The notes under the pieces were generated by a model. The model worked only from the letters and a program-made list of their open reading frames with translations. It made no database searches and was not told the origin of the DNA. DNA of 64,000 bases from Serratia sp. DD3 (GTDB lineage Bacteria; Pseudomonadota; Gammaproteobacteria; Enterobacterales; Enterobacteriaceae), in the NCBI RefSeq assembly GCF_000496755.2, contig NZ_AYKS02000092.1, positions 11,304 to 75,303 of the forward strand, written 5' to 3'. How positions within the stretch are numbered: the first letter of the stretch is position 1; each line of letters opens with the position of its first letter. The position numbers and the translations under genes were made by a program. Of this stretch, positions 55,818 through 64,000 are shown in pieces.

Positions 55818-58304
55818 TTACCTTTCCAACCAGCTCAGTAACATTGCGGCGCTGGCAATCACATTAATGTTCGCAACGTAACCATCATAACGATTATTAA
55901 TCGCTGATAGCTGGTTGTTAAAATGATCGTTTTCTGCCGTGAGTACATCCAGCAAAGTCCGCTTGCCGAGGTGATACCACTGATCATAAAACATTTGCCT
56001 AACTCGATCGGTCTCTATAGACAAACGGTCAAAATCTTGTGCGCGTAAAAACGAAGAGTCACGAGTCTGGACCAAATTATTGATTTGATATTCCAAATCT
56101 CGATAGGCAGTTTCATACTGTTGTTGAGCACCCGTCGCTTTAGCCAGCGCAGCCTGCTGAGCCGCTTTCTGTGAGCCACCGCTAAACGCATTCCACTGAA
56201 CATTCACGCCGGTATACCAGCCTGTTTCATTACCATTGATATCTTTTGCGGTATTCTTGGAAACCACCAAATTAAGTTGCGGCAACCCCGCAGCCTTAAT
56301 ACTGTCAGCCTCAGATTCAGCCGCCTTGGTTTGTGCCTGCAATTTCAGCAAATTGGGGTTTTTTGCCAATGAGGCGATCGCCGTTGATGCCGGGACCATA
56401 GAATCTTGCCAGGAAATATTTTCAGGTAAGTTGGGTTCTACCCCCAATAAGCGCACCAGCTTGATGCGGCTTACACTTAATTGGTGTTCAATATCGTCTA
56501 AATTTGCACGGGCAGATAATAGTTTGGCTCTCGCCTGAGTAAACTCACTGGCACGGCCTTGGTCTGCTACCGTAATCTGCTCTAACATATCGGCCAGTTG
56601 CTTCATTCGCGTCATATAAGCTACTGCTACAACACGACTTTCCTGATAGCGCGCGAGATTTATCAATTCTGAGACAGTATTATACGCCAGCATCTCTTTG
56701 GTATAACTTCTCGCATTAACCGCCGCCGTCACCCCTTCTTCTGCGCTATCAACTTGATGGCTTATCTTGCCCCAATCATAGATAGGGGTGACCACTGAGA
56801 CATTGCCACTGGTATCATTGGCATTGGAGTTATTTCGCTGTAGGTCTGCGCTGCCCCCTTGGGTCGCCAAGGGTGTTGATACCCCAACCTGAACCTGCGG
56901 CCAGCGCTGACCTTTGGTTTGATCAACATAATAACCTGCGGCCAGAACATCTGCGTCAGAGGAACGCACTTCTGGGCTGTGCATCAATGCCATCTTCACC
57001 ATTTTACGTAAAAAGGTATGAGATGAAGCATCGCTTTTCCCGGCGTAAACGTTATCTACCACATTACCCGCATCACGCTGGTTACTTTCAGTATTTGAAC
57101 GCACTTTGTCATAAGCCGGGTCTGGCTGTAACGGCCGCGGGAAATAGTCGCCACTACTCTTCTGCTCTGGCTGCTTGCTATCTGCGGTTATTTCATTTTT
57201 GATATAAGCATCGCTACGCAGATTATTGCGGTCAACCATCTTGGACTGCGGTTCACCCTGAGTGACATCCCCAGATTGACTATTTGCTGCCTGGCTATTT
57301 ACTGCCTGACTATTTACTGCCTGACTATTTGCTGCCTGAGTCGGTTGGCTGTTAACTGAGCTTGTCTCGCCTTTCCCAGCATAAACGTTATCTACCGCAT
57401 TATCCGAGGCACGCTCAATTTCAGCAGTACTTAAACGCGTTTTGTCATAAACCGGCTCTGGCTGAAACAGTTTCTTGCTTTGAGAAACCGTGCCCTGCTG
57501 TGCTGGCTGTTTGTTGTCTGTCGATATTTCACTCTTGATATCAGCGTCAGCACGCACACCATTAGGTTCCACTACCTTGAGCTGCGGTGCCCCCTGAGTG
57601 ACATCTCCTGACTGACTATTTGCTGCCTGAGTCGGTTGGCTGTTAACTGAATTTGTTTCGCCTTTCCCAGCATAAACGTTATCTACTGCATTATTTGAGG
57701 CACGCTGAATTTCAGCAGCACTTAAACGCGTTTTGTCATAAACTGGCTCTGGTTGAAACAGCTTCTGGCTTTGAGAAACCGTACCCTGCTGTGCTGGCTG
57801 TTTGCTGTCTGTCAACATTTCACTCTTGATACCAGCGTCAGCACGCACACCATTAGGTTCCACCACCTTGGGCTGCGGTGCACCCTGAATAACATCTCCT
57901 GCCTGACTATTTACTGCTTGAGTCGGTTGGCTGTTCACTGAAGTTGGATACGCACTACTCTCTGTTGAACTCTCTGAGTTACTGGTCAATTTAGGCGAAG
58001 GCGTGCTTGAGACGCTAGGTGAAGTTGCGTTGGCTGCCCCATCGGCAACAAATTGCGACTGACTGTTAGCCCCAGATTGACCGCTCTCTTTAACCTGCTC
58101 CACGCTTTGCGGCGCTGAAGGTTTCAGATTAGATTTCTCAACATACTCCTCCTGGGTCACCATAGGCGGTAATGAATTAATATCATTGTCGCTCTCCCCT
58201 GATAAGGAGGACTGTTGGTCAATTGCCAGGCTAGAAAAAGGTAAACATATCGCTATTGCCATGGCTATTTTCAACCGACGAAACTCACTCTGCTTCTTTG
58301 CCAT
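55818..58304 (-). CDS. TolC-family outer-membrane factor with long repetitive N-terminal extension
   Basis: 828 residues from the ATG at 58304 (MAKKQSEFRRLKIAMAIAIC), where GAGAGA stands upstream; an in-frame GTG nine codons earlier is the alternative. A signal peptide is followed by about 410 residues rich in Ser, Gln, Asn and Pro with ~97-residue repeats, then a complete TolC-type domain from about residue 420 (FLRKMVKMALMHSPEVRSSD to the end), including TPIYDWGKISHQVDSAEEGV and YQINNLVQTRDSSFLRAQDF. The TolC part should be the outer-membrane channel of the type I system encoded upstream. LapE/TolC proteins normally have only ~430 residues and no such extension. It overlaps nothing; the HlyD-like stop is 5 bp upstream. 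Confidence 0.9.
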   Translation of the reverse strand: MAKKQSEFRRLKIAMAIAICLPFSSLAIDQQSSLSGESDNDINSLPPMVTQEEYVEKSNLKPSAPQSVEQVKESGQSGANSQSQFVADGAANATSPSVSSTPSPKLTSNSESSTESSAYPTSVNSQPTQAVNSQAGDVIQGAPQPKVVEPNGVRADAGIKSEMLTDSKQPAQQGTVSQSQKLFQPEPVYDKTRLSAAEIQRASNNAVDNVYAGKGETNSVNSQPTQAANSQSGDVTQGAPQLKVVEPNGVRADADIKSEISTDNKQPAQQGTVSQSKKLFQPEPVYDKTRLSTAEIERASDNAVDNVYAGKGETSSVNSQPTQAANSQAVNSQAVNSQAANSQSGDVTQGEPQSKMVDRNNLRSDAYIKNEITADSKQPEQKSSGDYFPRPLQPDPAYDKVRSNTESNQRDAGNVVDNVYAGKSDASSHTFLRKMVKMALMHSPEVRSSDADVLAAGYYVDQTKGQRWPQVQVGVSTPLATQGGSADLQRNNSNANDTSGNVSVVTPIYDWGKISHQVDSAEEGVTAAVNARSYTKEMLAYNTVSELINLARYQESRVVAVAYMTRMKQLADMLEQITVADQGRASEFTQARAKLLSARANLDDIEHQLSVSRIKLVRLLGVEPNLPENISWQDSMVPASTAIASLAKNPNLLKLQAQTKAAESEADSIKAAGLPQLNLVVSKNTAKDINGNETGWYTGVNVQWNAFSGGSQKAAQQAALAKATGAQQQYETAYRDLEYQINNLVQTRDSSFLRAQDFDRLSIETDRVRQMFYDQWYHLGKRTLLDVLTAENDHFNNQLSAINNRYDGYVANINVIASAAMLLSWLER
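57035..57952 (-). repeat. In-gene repeats encoding the TolC-like protein's N-terminal extension
   Basis: Two near-identical 291-bp units (57371-57661 and 57662-57952; 97 codons each) and a third, diverged unit to 57035. Anchors: ctttcccagcataaacgtta at 57371 and 57662, and ttttcccggcgtaaac at 57035. Each encodes a block with VNSQPTQA, NGVRAD, PAQQGTVSQS, FQPEPVYDKTRLS and VDNVYAGKGE. Within 57283-57338 there is a further 18-bp tandem repeat encoding (AVNSQ/AANSQ)-type units. Confidence 0.9.
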
Positions 58305-58308
58305 CCGC

Positions 58309-59679
58309 TTATCTCTCTCTAAATGCTTCACGTGCTTTTAAGACAGGTTTCAATATATAAGACAAAATTGTCTTTTCACCTGTTCTAATTTCCACATCAG
58401 CGACCATGCCGGGCATAATCGGAAACGTTTTATCTTTCATATGCAATGCAGCTTGGTCGGTACGTACATAGACTCGATAATAGGTTGAGTCTCCACGGCC
58501 CGCACGTGCTTTTTCTTCATCGACCAAGGTATCAGAACTAAGATGTTCCACTACCCCAGACAAACCACCATAAATGGCATAGTCATAAGCAGTAACTTTC
58601 ACCGTTGCAGGTAAGCCTGGACGAATAAAGGCCACATCAGCAGGCTTAATCTTGGCTTCAACCAACAGATTATCCTCCAAAGGAATGATCGTCATGATCT
58701 CAGCCCCTTGAGCGATAACACCGCCTATGGTGGTGGTATGAATATTATTCACCGTTCCACGCACTGGCGCGACAATGGTGGTGCGCTGCATGACATCCTG
58801 CCGACCACGCAATACTTCCTGGGTCTGAGCAAGTTCCGACTCAGCCTTATTCAGCTCATTATTGGCCTCAGAACGAAAGCGGTTGATACGATCGACGATT
58901 TGCAGTTGGAACTCATTGGCCTGGCGACGTAGCCGTAGAATTTCCACATCTGACATCAGCCCTTTTTGGGCTAATGGCGCAGAAAGTGAGACTTCATTCT
59001 CAGCCAAAGAAAGACTTTTCTTCAGCGCTGCAACGCTATCGTTAAGCGTTTTCAACTGAGCGTTATGGGCTTTGGTTTCGTCTTCAATAATAGAAGGATC
59101 GGCCTGCACTTCCGGAGGAAATACTAATTCAGTGTCATACGCTTGGGCGCGTAATCTGGCTATAGTTCCTTTAAGGGCTAATACTTTTGATAAAGACTCA
59201 CCATAGCTGGCCCCCGCGCGGGTCGGGTCCATTTTCAGCAGAACCTGCCCCTTTTCGACAATGTCGCCTTCACGGACATTCATTTCAGCCAGAATCCCAC
59301 CTTCCAGGCTCTGAATAACCTGCTCGTGGCTAGCGGGGATGATTTTACCTTCACCACGGGTGACTTCTTCAACCTTGGCAAAATGTGCCCATACCAAGGC
59401 AACCACCAACACAATCAAGATAAGATAAAGCATGATCATGCTGAATGGCGTTTTTTGTGAAATCAACGCCGCCTGCAGATCATTCATAAAATGCAAGTCA
59501 TCAGGCTCTATCTTTCCAGTGTGTTGCAGGTTATTGCCATCCTTTTTTTTCTTGCTGTTAACTTTATCTGGCTGGTTCACGGTTTTTATCTTTGCCTCAT
59601 TATCTGCTATCGTTCCATCACCATTATTGCTGTAATCCGCATTATCTGGGCCGGCTAATGCCACGTCATCCTTGTTCAT
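58309..59679 (-). CDS. HlyD-family type I secretion adaptor (LapC-like)
   Basis: 456 residues. A ~75-residue polar cytoplasmic N-terminus, one membrane helix (about 82-100, MIMLYLILIVLVVALVWAHF), then the membrane fusion architecture: barrel-sandwich halves (VIQSLEGGILAEMNVREGDI and VAPVRGTVNNIHTTTIGGVI) around a coiled-coil hairpin (about 165-300), and a C-terminal beta-barrel (AYDYAIYGGLSGVVEHLSSD). The HlyD signature region is MPGMVADVEIRTGEKTILSY. It bridges the ABC exporter and the TolC-like channel. It lies 116 bp downstream of the exporter gene. The long acidic/basic cytoplasmic N-terminus is a feature shared with substrate-gating adaptors. Confidence 0.94.
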   Translation of the reverse strand: MNKDDVALAGPDNADYSNNGDGTIADNEAKIKTVNQPDKVNSKKKKDGNNLQHTGKIEPDDLHFMNDLQAALISQKTPFSMIMLYLILIVLVVALVWAHFAKVEEVTRGEGKIIPASHEQVIQSLEGGILAEMNVREGDIVEKGQVLLKMDPTRAGASYGESLSKVLALKGTIARLRAQAYDTELVFPPEVQADPSIIEDETKAHNAQLKTLNDSVAALKKSLSLAENEVSLSAPLAQKGLMSDVEILRLRRQANEFQLQIVDRINRFRSEANNELNKAESELAQTQEVLRGRQDVMQRTTIVAPVRGTVNNIHTTTIGGVIAQGAEIMTIIPLEDNLLVEAKIKPADVAFIRPGLPATVKVTAYDYAIYGGLSGVVEHLSSDTLVDEEKARAGRGDSTYYRVYVRTDQAALHMKDKTFPIMPGMVADVEIRTGEKTILSYILKPVLKAREAFRER

Positions 59680-59795
59680 CCATTGTTCCTTGTCAGTGTA
59701 TTACCATCATTTTCAAGGTATAACAGTATGAACTATCTGATCTTGAAATCGATTGGATGCCATTGCAGGTCACCACTTAATGGACATTTATTCTG

Positions 59796-62027
59796 CTAAC
59801 TGCCCGCTGCAGCTTTCTGCGCATTCTTCTCGCCATTGGCACTCAGCATGGCAATCACTTGATCTTTAGGACCATCAGTCATCACATGTCCGTCATCCAT
59901 AACAATCAGACGATCAAAAATACTCAGCACGGACATACGGTGCGTCACGATAACCAAGGTTTGTCCCTCAATCGCTTTTTGCAATTGTTGAATAAACTTG
60001 TTTTCTGTCAAGACATCCATTGAACTGGTAGGTTCGTCCATCAGTAAAACTTTAGGTTTCAGTAATAAACAACGCGCCAAGGCAACCAGTTGTCTCTGCC
60101 CACCGGAAAGGCTATTCCCCATCTCACCTACGGGCATATCATAGCCCAGCGGGTGCTTAGCGGCGATGCGATCCAACCCTGTCATCTGGGCAACGCGCAA
60201 AAACTCTGCTGTAGTGGCCCCTGGATTACCTATGGTGACATTAAAACGTAAGGTGCCACTAAAAAGGCGGCAATCCTGGCCTACATAACCCACTGCGGCA
60301 CGCCAATCTGCAGGATCAACCTGGGTCGCATCAACACCATCGATGGAGAGCTGACCGCTACGCTGTTGATAAATCCGCGCCATCACCCGTAGCAATGTCG
60401 ACTTACCACTACCAATGCTGCCGATAATCGCTACGCGCTCACCAGCTTTGATGGTGATATTGATATTATCCAAAACGGCGGGTGGCACCATCATTCCAGG
60501 GACCGGATAGGCGAATGCCACCTTTTTCAGCGTCAGATTGCCATCAAATTTGGGTGTTGGCAGATAATTAAATGTTGGATCGCGTTCCGTAGGCAGTGCC
60601 ATTAACTGGTCAAGAGACTTTAACGCGGTTTTTGCATGCTGATAGCGCAGCGCCAACCCAACCACTGCCGCCAGCGGTGCCAGTGAACGACCTGACAGAA
60701 TGACCACCCCTATCATCGCCCCCATGGTCAGTTCCCCAGCATGAATCAGGTAGACACCAAAGACCACGATAGCCACTGTACAGGCTTGCTGCATAAAGGT
60801 GACGAAATTTGAAGTCAAGGCTGAAAGATAGCGGGTTTTCATCGAAGAAGCGGCTGCCAAAGCACTGATATCATCCCAGCGTTTTTGCATTACCCCATGC
60901 CCTTGAGTGGCTTTCAGTACTTCCATCCCCTCAATAGACTCAATCAACATCCCTTGTTTTTGGGATATTTCACGAATATTTTCAGCCATATAACGGCTTA
61001 ACGGCCATTGAATGACCACACTGACCAACAAAATAATCGGTACTGCCAAAAGTGGAATGATCGCCAATTGTCCGCCTATCATATAAATGACAAACATGAA
61101 CAGAATACAGAATGGCAAATCCGAAAGTGTAGAAAGCGTGGCGGAAGTAGCAAAATCACGCACTGCTTCAAAATCACGCAATTGGTTCGCAAATGTACCA
61201 GTTGATTGCGGTTTACTTTCCATCCGCATCGCCATCACTTGCCGGAACAGCTTGGCACCGACAATCAAATCAGCTTTTTTACCGGCGATATCGATCAAAT
61301 AAATACGAACTTGGCGTGAAATAAACTCAAAGATGACGGCAATCATCACCCCGATGGCCAATGACCATAATGTGACATAGGCCTGGGTCGGGATCACCCG
61401 GTCATAAACGTTCATGGTGAAAAATGTGGTGGCCAAGGTGAGTATATTGGCCAGCAATGCCGCAGTTGCCGCACTGTAAAAATAATGGCGATAACGCCAC
61501 AAGGTGGAAAACAGCCAGTGACTTTCACGGGTCGACTCTGGCAATATTTCATCGTCCTGGCGTGATTCCAGTTTTGGCGTCGGACTCGCCGCCATCACAT
61601 AACCAGAAGCTGACAGATCCTTCTCTGAGAGTGTCACCGTGCCACCGCTTTCAGGTGCCACAATCTGGTATAAGCTGTTGGCCTTTTGCCCGGTTCTGGC
61701 GGTAACGATACAATAAGTGCCATCATTACGCGCTACAATCACCGGGAATAAGTAAGAAGAGAGTTGCGAAAGGTCACGCTTAATCCAACCAGCTGAAATG
61801 CCCACTTGCTCCAGCATGCGCAACGCTAACTCGGGCTCTAACTTATCGCCCCGTGGTAAACCGGCGTAAAGCACTTCTGGGCTGTTTACTTTGTTATAGT
61901 GCTTACACAACCACTCAACCGCCCAAAGCAACGAGTCTCTGCTGTGATCATCAATATTATCAAACTCCAGTGAATGCATCACCGAGGTCTCCGTTGCCTC
62001 TCCTGGTTCCGGCAGTTGTTTACTCAT
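59796..62027 (-). CDS. Type I secretion ABC transporter, permease/ATPase (LapB-like)
   Basis: 743 residues in three parts: an N-terminal C39-peptidase-like domain (about 25-160), six membrane helices (about 190-460), and an ATPase with Walker A GSIGSGKST, signature NSLSGGQRQLVALARCLL and Walker B KVLLMDEPTSSMD. In the C39-like domain the catalytic Cys at the usual N-terminal position is missing (LLWAVEWLCKHYN has Cys off position and no QxxxxDC), so it is a CLD-type domain that binds unfolded substrate rather than cutting a leader. This is the LapB/HlyB style for RTX proteins and giant adhesins with C-terminal secretion signals, in agreement with the partial adhesin at the right edge. Confidence 0.95.
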   Translation of the reverse strand: MSKQLPEPGEATETSVMHSLEFDNIDDHSRDSLLWAVEWLCKHYNKVNSPEVLYAGLPRGDKLEPELALRMLEQVGISAGWIKRDLSQLSSYLFPVIVARNDGTYCIVTARTGQKANSLYQIVAPESGGTVTLSEKDLSASGYVMAASPTPKLESRQDDEILPESTRESHWLFSTLWRYRHYFYSAATAALLANILTLATTFFTMNVYDRVIPTQAYVTLWSLAIGVMIAVIFEFISRQVRIYLIDIAGKKADLIVGAKLFRQVMAMRMESKPQSTGTFANQLRDFEAVRDFATSATLSTLSDLPFCILFMFVIYMIGGQLAIIPLLAVPIILLVSVVIQWPLSRYMAENIREISQKQGMLIESIEGMEVLKATQGHGVMQKRWDDISALAAASSMKTRYLSALTSNFVTFMQQACTVAIVVFGVYLIHAGELTMGAMIGVVILSGRSLAPLAAVVGLALRYQHAKTALKSLDQLMALPTERDPTFNYLPTPKFDGNLTLKKVAFAYPVPGMMVPPAVLDNINITIKAGERVAIIGSIGSGKSTLLRVMARIYQQRSGQLSIDGVDATQVDPADWRAAVGYVGQDCRLFSGTLRFNVTIGNPGATTAEFLRVAQMTGLDRIAAKHPLGYDMPVGEMGNSLSGGQRQLVALARCLLLKPKVLLMDEPTSSMDVLTENKFIQQLQKAIEGQTLVIVTHRMSVLSIFDRLIVMDDGHVMTDGPKDQVIAMLSANGEKNAQKAAAGS

Positions 62028-62562
62028 AATCTTTCCCTAGTTTTACTTAGACTTTAATTAAATCGTGTAAGAAAAACATGTGTATAACTGTGAACGTCTA
62101 GTCTGAATCTATCAGAAAACGATAGAGCATAGGCGGTAATTTATCAAATTTAGCAAGCTACTTCAAAAGTTTGCTAAAGAGAATAGGATTCTTCTGTAAG
62201 TTAAATCAATCGTAGTAACGCATTGGAATTTTCACCTGAGTAATACCTTCCAGTACCTGCACATTAATATAAATAGGGTGTGTATACTACACTAAGTACA
62301 GTGTAACAGAGATGCATCTCTGAACCAAAAATCCCGTTTAAAAAAGTGTAATAAAGATAATAGAAGTATTAAAACTATCACTTGCTATCAAAAGTCAGCA
62401 AAATTGATGACGCATAGACTCTTAAAGGAGGGGCAAAGCATAAACCAAGTCGGCATATACCCGCCACCATCAAAGCAACGCACTGTTGCAGGCGTTGCTC
62501 ACTCATCCAACAGTTAGAATGGCGACGGGCATATAAAGACTATAACAAACTGCTATTCACTA
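62028..62562. other. Gene-free region upstream of the type I exporter
   Basis: 535 bp of AT-rich sequence between the OmpA-family gene and the exporter gene, both leftward. It should contain the exporter promoter. Two adjacent dyads at 62288-62322 are described separately. No open frame of note. Confidence 0.7.
62288..62322. promoter_or_regulatory. Paired palindromes, possible regulator-binding site
   Basis: A 16-bp perfect palindrome CAGAGATGCATCTCTG (62307-62322) lies one base from an interrupted dyad TACACT-AAGTAC-AGTGTA (62288-62305). They lie about 260-295 bp upstream of the exporter start. The regulator is not known. Confidence 0.45.
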
Positions 62563-63510
62563 CTATTTAACAACAATATCTACCCGACGACCCTGGGCGT
62601 TACAGCTACTATCTTGATGCTTGGCATTGGCTACACACTGCTCAGCATCTTTGGCGATCCCCATACCACTGGTATGAGTGATCAAATTTTGATTAACGCC
62701 GGCACGGATCAGTGTATCGCGAACCGTATTTGCCCTGGCCTGTGACAAGCGTTGGTTTGCTGCCGCATTACCAATAGCATCGGTGTAACCAATTAACTGA
62801 ATGTCAGAGACGTTATTCCCTTCCTTAAGGAAGGTTATGACATGGTCCAATTTAGCTTTTGAGGCCGGTAAGATTGAACCATACTGACTTTTGCCGGTAG
62901 GAAAATGGAGACTTTCCTGCAACAACACGGCGGTACCACCCTTAACGTATTCGCAGGCTTTCACTTGCTTCGCGCGATTAATAATGCGCGACTGTAGACG
63001 CATAGATTGCAAATCCGCCTCAGCCACAGAGCGTTTAGCTAACGCTGTCGTGGTCCCGGTCTCACCTGGATTAACCACCAGGAAATAGGTCGTTGCACCC
63101 TGGGTTTTCAGTTGATGTTTGGGGGTCCGTTTACCTTGATACAACGGTTGGTCCTGGAAGTAGGACTCAATGGCGTGCCCACCAGGGACAACACAAAAGA
63201 CCGTATACTCGCCAGGCAATAGTACCGATTGCAGTTGACGATCCACATAAACCGTCGCAGGAAGTTTACCTTCAGGATAGTAGAAGACAATTTGCGACAA
63301 CTCCGGCACAACCTCTCCGACAGGACGATAACCGTTTGCAATGGTCCCTGAACCAGCGGTCTGCCCATTGGCATCTAACACCGTAGACACCGTATTGTTA
63401 TGCCCACCAGAGAGTCCCTCCTGCGCAGAAGCTGGTAAAGAACACCATCCGCTGGCTAACATTAATGACACGATAGTGGCGTACTTGAATTTATTACCAA
63501 GAGCTTTCAT
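62563..63510 (-). CDS. OmpA-family lipid/peptidoglycan-anchoring protein of the adhesin locus
   Basis: 315 residues from the ATG at 63510; GGAGA 7 nt upstream decides this start over one 14 codons earlier. Sec signal peptide MKALGNKFKYATIVSLMLAS, cut near ASA. A middle domain of about 150 residues (VFYYPEGKLPATVYVDRQLQ, LPGEYTVFCVVPGGHAIESY) looks like a beta-sandwich with PEGA-like character. The C-terminal OmpA_C domain (about 205-315) contains the peptidoglycan-binding motif IGYTDAIGNAAANQRLSQAR. Its position between the adhesin and its exporter suggests a role in anchoring or retaining the adhesin at the outer membrane. Cys pairs (CEYV, QCVAN, SSCNAQ) are present. Confidence 0.88.
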   Translation of the reverse strand: MKALGNKFKYATIVSLMLASGWCSLPASAQEGLSGGHNNTVSTVLDANGQTAGSGTIANGYRPVGEVVPELSQIVFYYPEGKLPATVYVDRQLQSVLLPGEYTVFCVVPGGHAIESYFQDQPLYQGKRTPKHQLKTQGATTYFLVVNPGETGTTTALAKRSVAEADLQSMRLQSRIINRAKQVKACEYVKGGTAVLLQESLHFPTGKSQYGSILPASKAKLDHVITFLKEGNNVSDIQLIGYTDAIGNAAANQRLSQARANTVRDTLIRAGVNQNLITHTSGMGIAKDAEQCVANAKHQDSSCNAQGRRVDIVVK

Positions 63511-63614
63511 TAAAATCTCCATGCAGGGCGATATCTCATCCATCAATATCAATAAATTGCTGGCGTTGTCATCACCCTTAATTAGGTCATCTGTAATCTG
63601 TTGATCAGCTATGC

Positions 63615-63644
63615 AAAAGAGCCCACAGTGTTTCCCCTGTGGGC
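63615..63644 (-). terminator. Rho-independent terminator after the adhesin gene
   Basis: Stem GCCCACAG / CTGTGGGC with an 8-nt loop 14 bp past the adhesin stop; read leftward it is followed by TCTTTTGC. Confidence 0.75.
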
Positions 63645-63658
63645 CCCCATCTTATTGA

Positions 63659-64000
63659 TTAGACAATAATTTGGTTATTTTGCAACAACGTTTCCAGATC
63701 AGTCTGGACATTAGCCAACGTAATGACATTGGTAAAGGCGTTCGCATTGCCTGAACCATCGCGATCAATACTGATCACCGTGTCATAGCCGACGTTCTCC
63801 ACCTTCAGGTACTTAAGAATACCTTGGGAAGAGTAGTCCAATTCTATCTTGTCATCATCCTTGAAGAAGGAGATTGAGCCGTTGTAGTCCAGCAGATCGC
63901 TCAGGTCAATCAGGTCCGCATCACTGTCAGTCACCACGTCACCTACATGGAAGCCATGGACGATATCGCTGCCATTACCGCCGGTGCCGTCAGTTTCCAT
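63659..64000 (-). CDS. C-terminal end of a type I secreted adhesin (RTX/BapA-like), partial
   Basis: 113 codons of a frame open to the right edge; the 5' part lies outside the window. The sequence GNGSDIVHGFHVGDVVTDSD, ADLIDLSDLLDY, ISIDRDGSGNAN and VITLANVQTDLETLLQNNQI is the typical C-terminal type I secretion target domain (VC_A0849 type), with Asp-rich calcium-binding character and a hydrophobic tail ending QIIV. Proteins with this end are usually very large repetitive surface adhesins exported by LapB/LapC/TolC-type systems, which is exactly what follows downstream. Size, repeats and any retention module cannot be seen. Confidence 0.88.
   Translation of the reverse strand: METDGTGGNGSDIVHGFHVGDVVTDSDADLIDLSDLLDYNGSISFFKDDDKIELDYSSQGILKYLKVENVGYDTVISIDRDGSGNANAFTNVITLANVQTDLETLLQNNQIIV

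Noticed and set aside
57035..57952. Possible CRISPR-like array
   Set aside because: The repeats are 291 bp, in frame, and encode protein; there are no short repeats with unique spacers.

Overview
The window looks like chromosome from a gammaproteobacterium of the order Enterobacterales, nearer to the Yersiniaceae (Serratia/Yersinia/Rahnella side) than to Escherichia; genus is an inference. The basis is near-complete protein identity by recall to E. coli MukBEF, CmoM, ElyC, YcbJ, KdsB, YcaR, YcaQ, LpxK, MsbA, ComEC/YcaI, IhfB, RpsA, Cmk, AroA, SerC, YcaO, FocA, PflB and PflA in an almost E. coli-like order, interrupted by accessory blocks. No rRNA, tRNA or CRISPR array was recognised.

Layout. 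1-12 kb: 5' part of ldtD, the mukB-mukE-mukF-cmoM operon read leftward, elyC rightward, then leftward ycbJ, kdsB-ycaR and ycaQ. 12-14.6 kb: a small accessory island absent from this place in E. coli, with a cold-shock-domain protein and a YdcJ/HglS-type 2-oxoadipate dioxygenase/decarboxylase. 14.6-25.6 kb: lpxK-msbA-comEC, ihfB, rpsA, cmk, aroA and serC, all leftward. 25.9-28.9 kb: ansB (leftward, periplasmic asparaginase II) and ycaO (rightward).

28.9-46.9 kb: the most interesting region. In E. coli ycaO and focA are neighbours; here they are separated by about 18 kb holding a tightly overlapping rightward set of 17 genes. It encodes its own phosphopantetheinyl transferase, ketoreductase, dehydratase, carrier protein, a GcvT-fold (folate/C1-type) protein, a fused protein made of one active and one dead ketosynthase domain (like a KS plus chain-length factor), two more degenerate ketosynthase-fold proteins, a FabL-like enoyl reductase, a malonyl transferase, and a Lol/Mac-like export set (ABC ATPase, FtsX-type permease, LolA-like carrier, outer-membrane barrel, two secreted proteins, one polytopic membrane protein). 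Together these look like a self-contained type II fatty-acid/polyketide pathway whose product is moved to the outer membrane or out of the cell. It is bordered by a decayed IS630-type transposase fragment and by several copies of a hairpin-forming intergenic repeat, consistent with horizontal gain. I do not recognise its product.

47.3-51.8 kb: the anaerobic pyruvate formate-lyase locus focA-pflB, with a clear FNR-type promoter, and pflA.

52-64 kb: a second accessory locus for a surface protein. On the left strand, from the right edge: the C-terminal end of a large type I secreted adhesin, an OmpA-family protein, a LapB-type ABC exporter, a LapC/HlyD-type adaptor, a TolC-family outer-membrane factor with a very unusual ~400-residue repetitive N-terminal extension, and a TPR-containing putative glycosyltransferase. 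Facing it is a SPINDLY/OGT-family TPR glycosyltransferase. The arrangement suggests, but does not prove, that the adhesin or its secretion apparatus is glycosylated.
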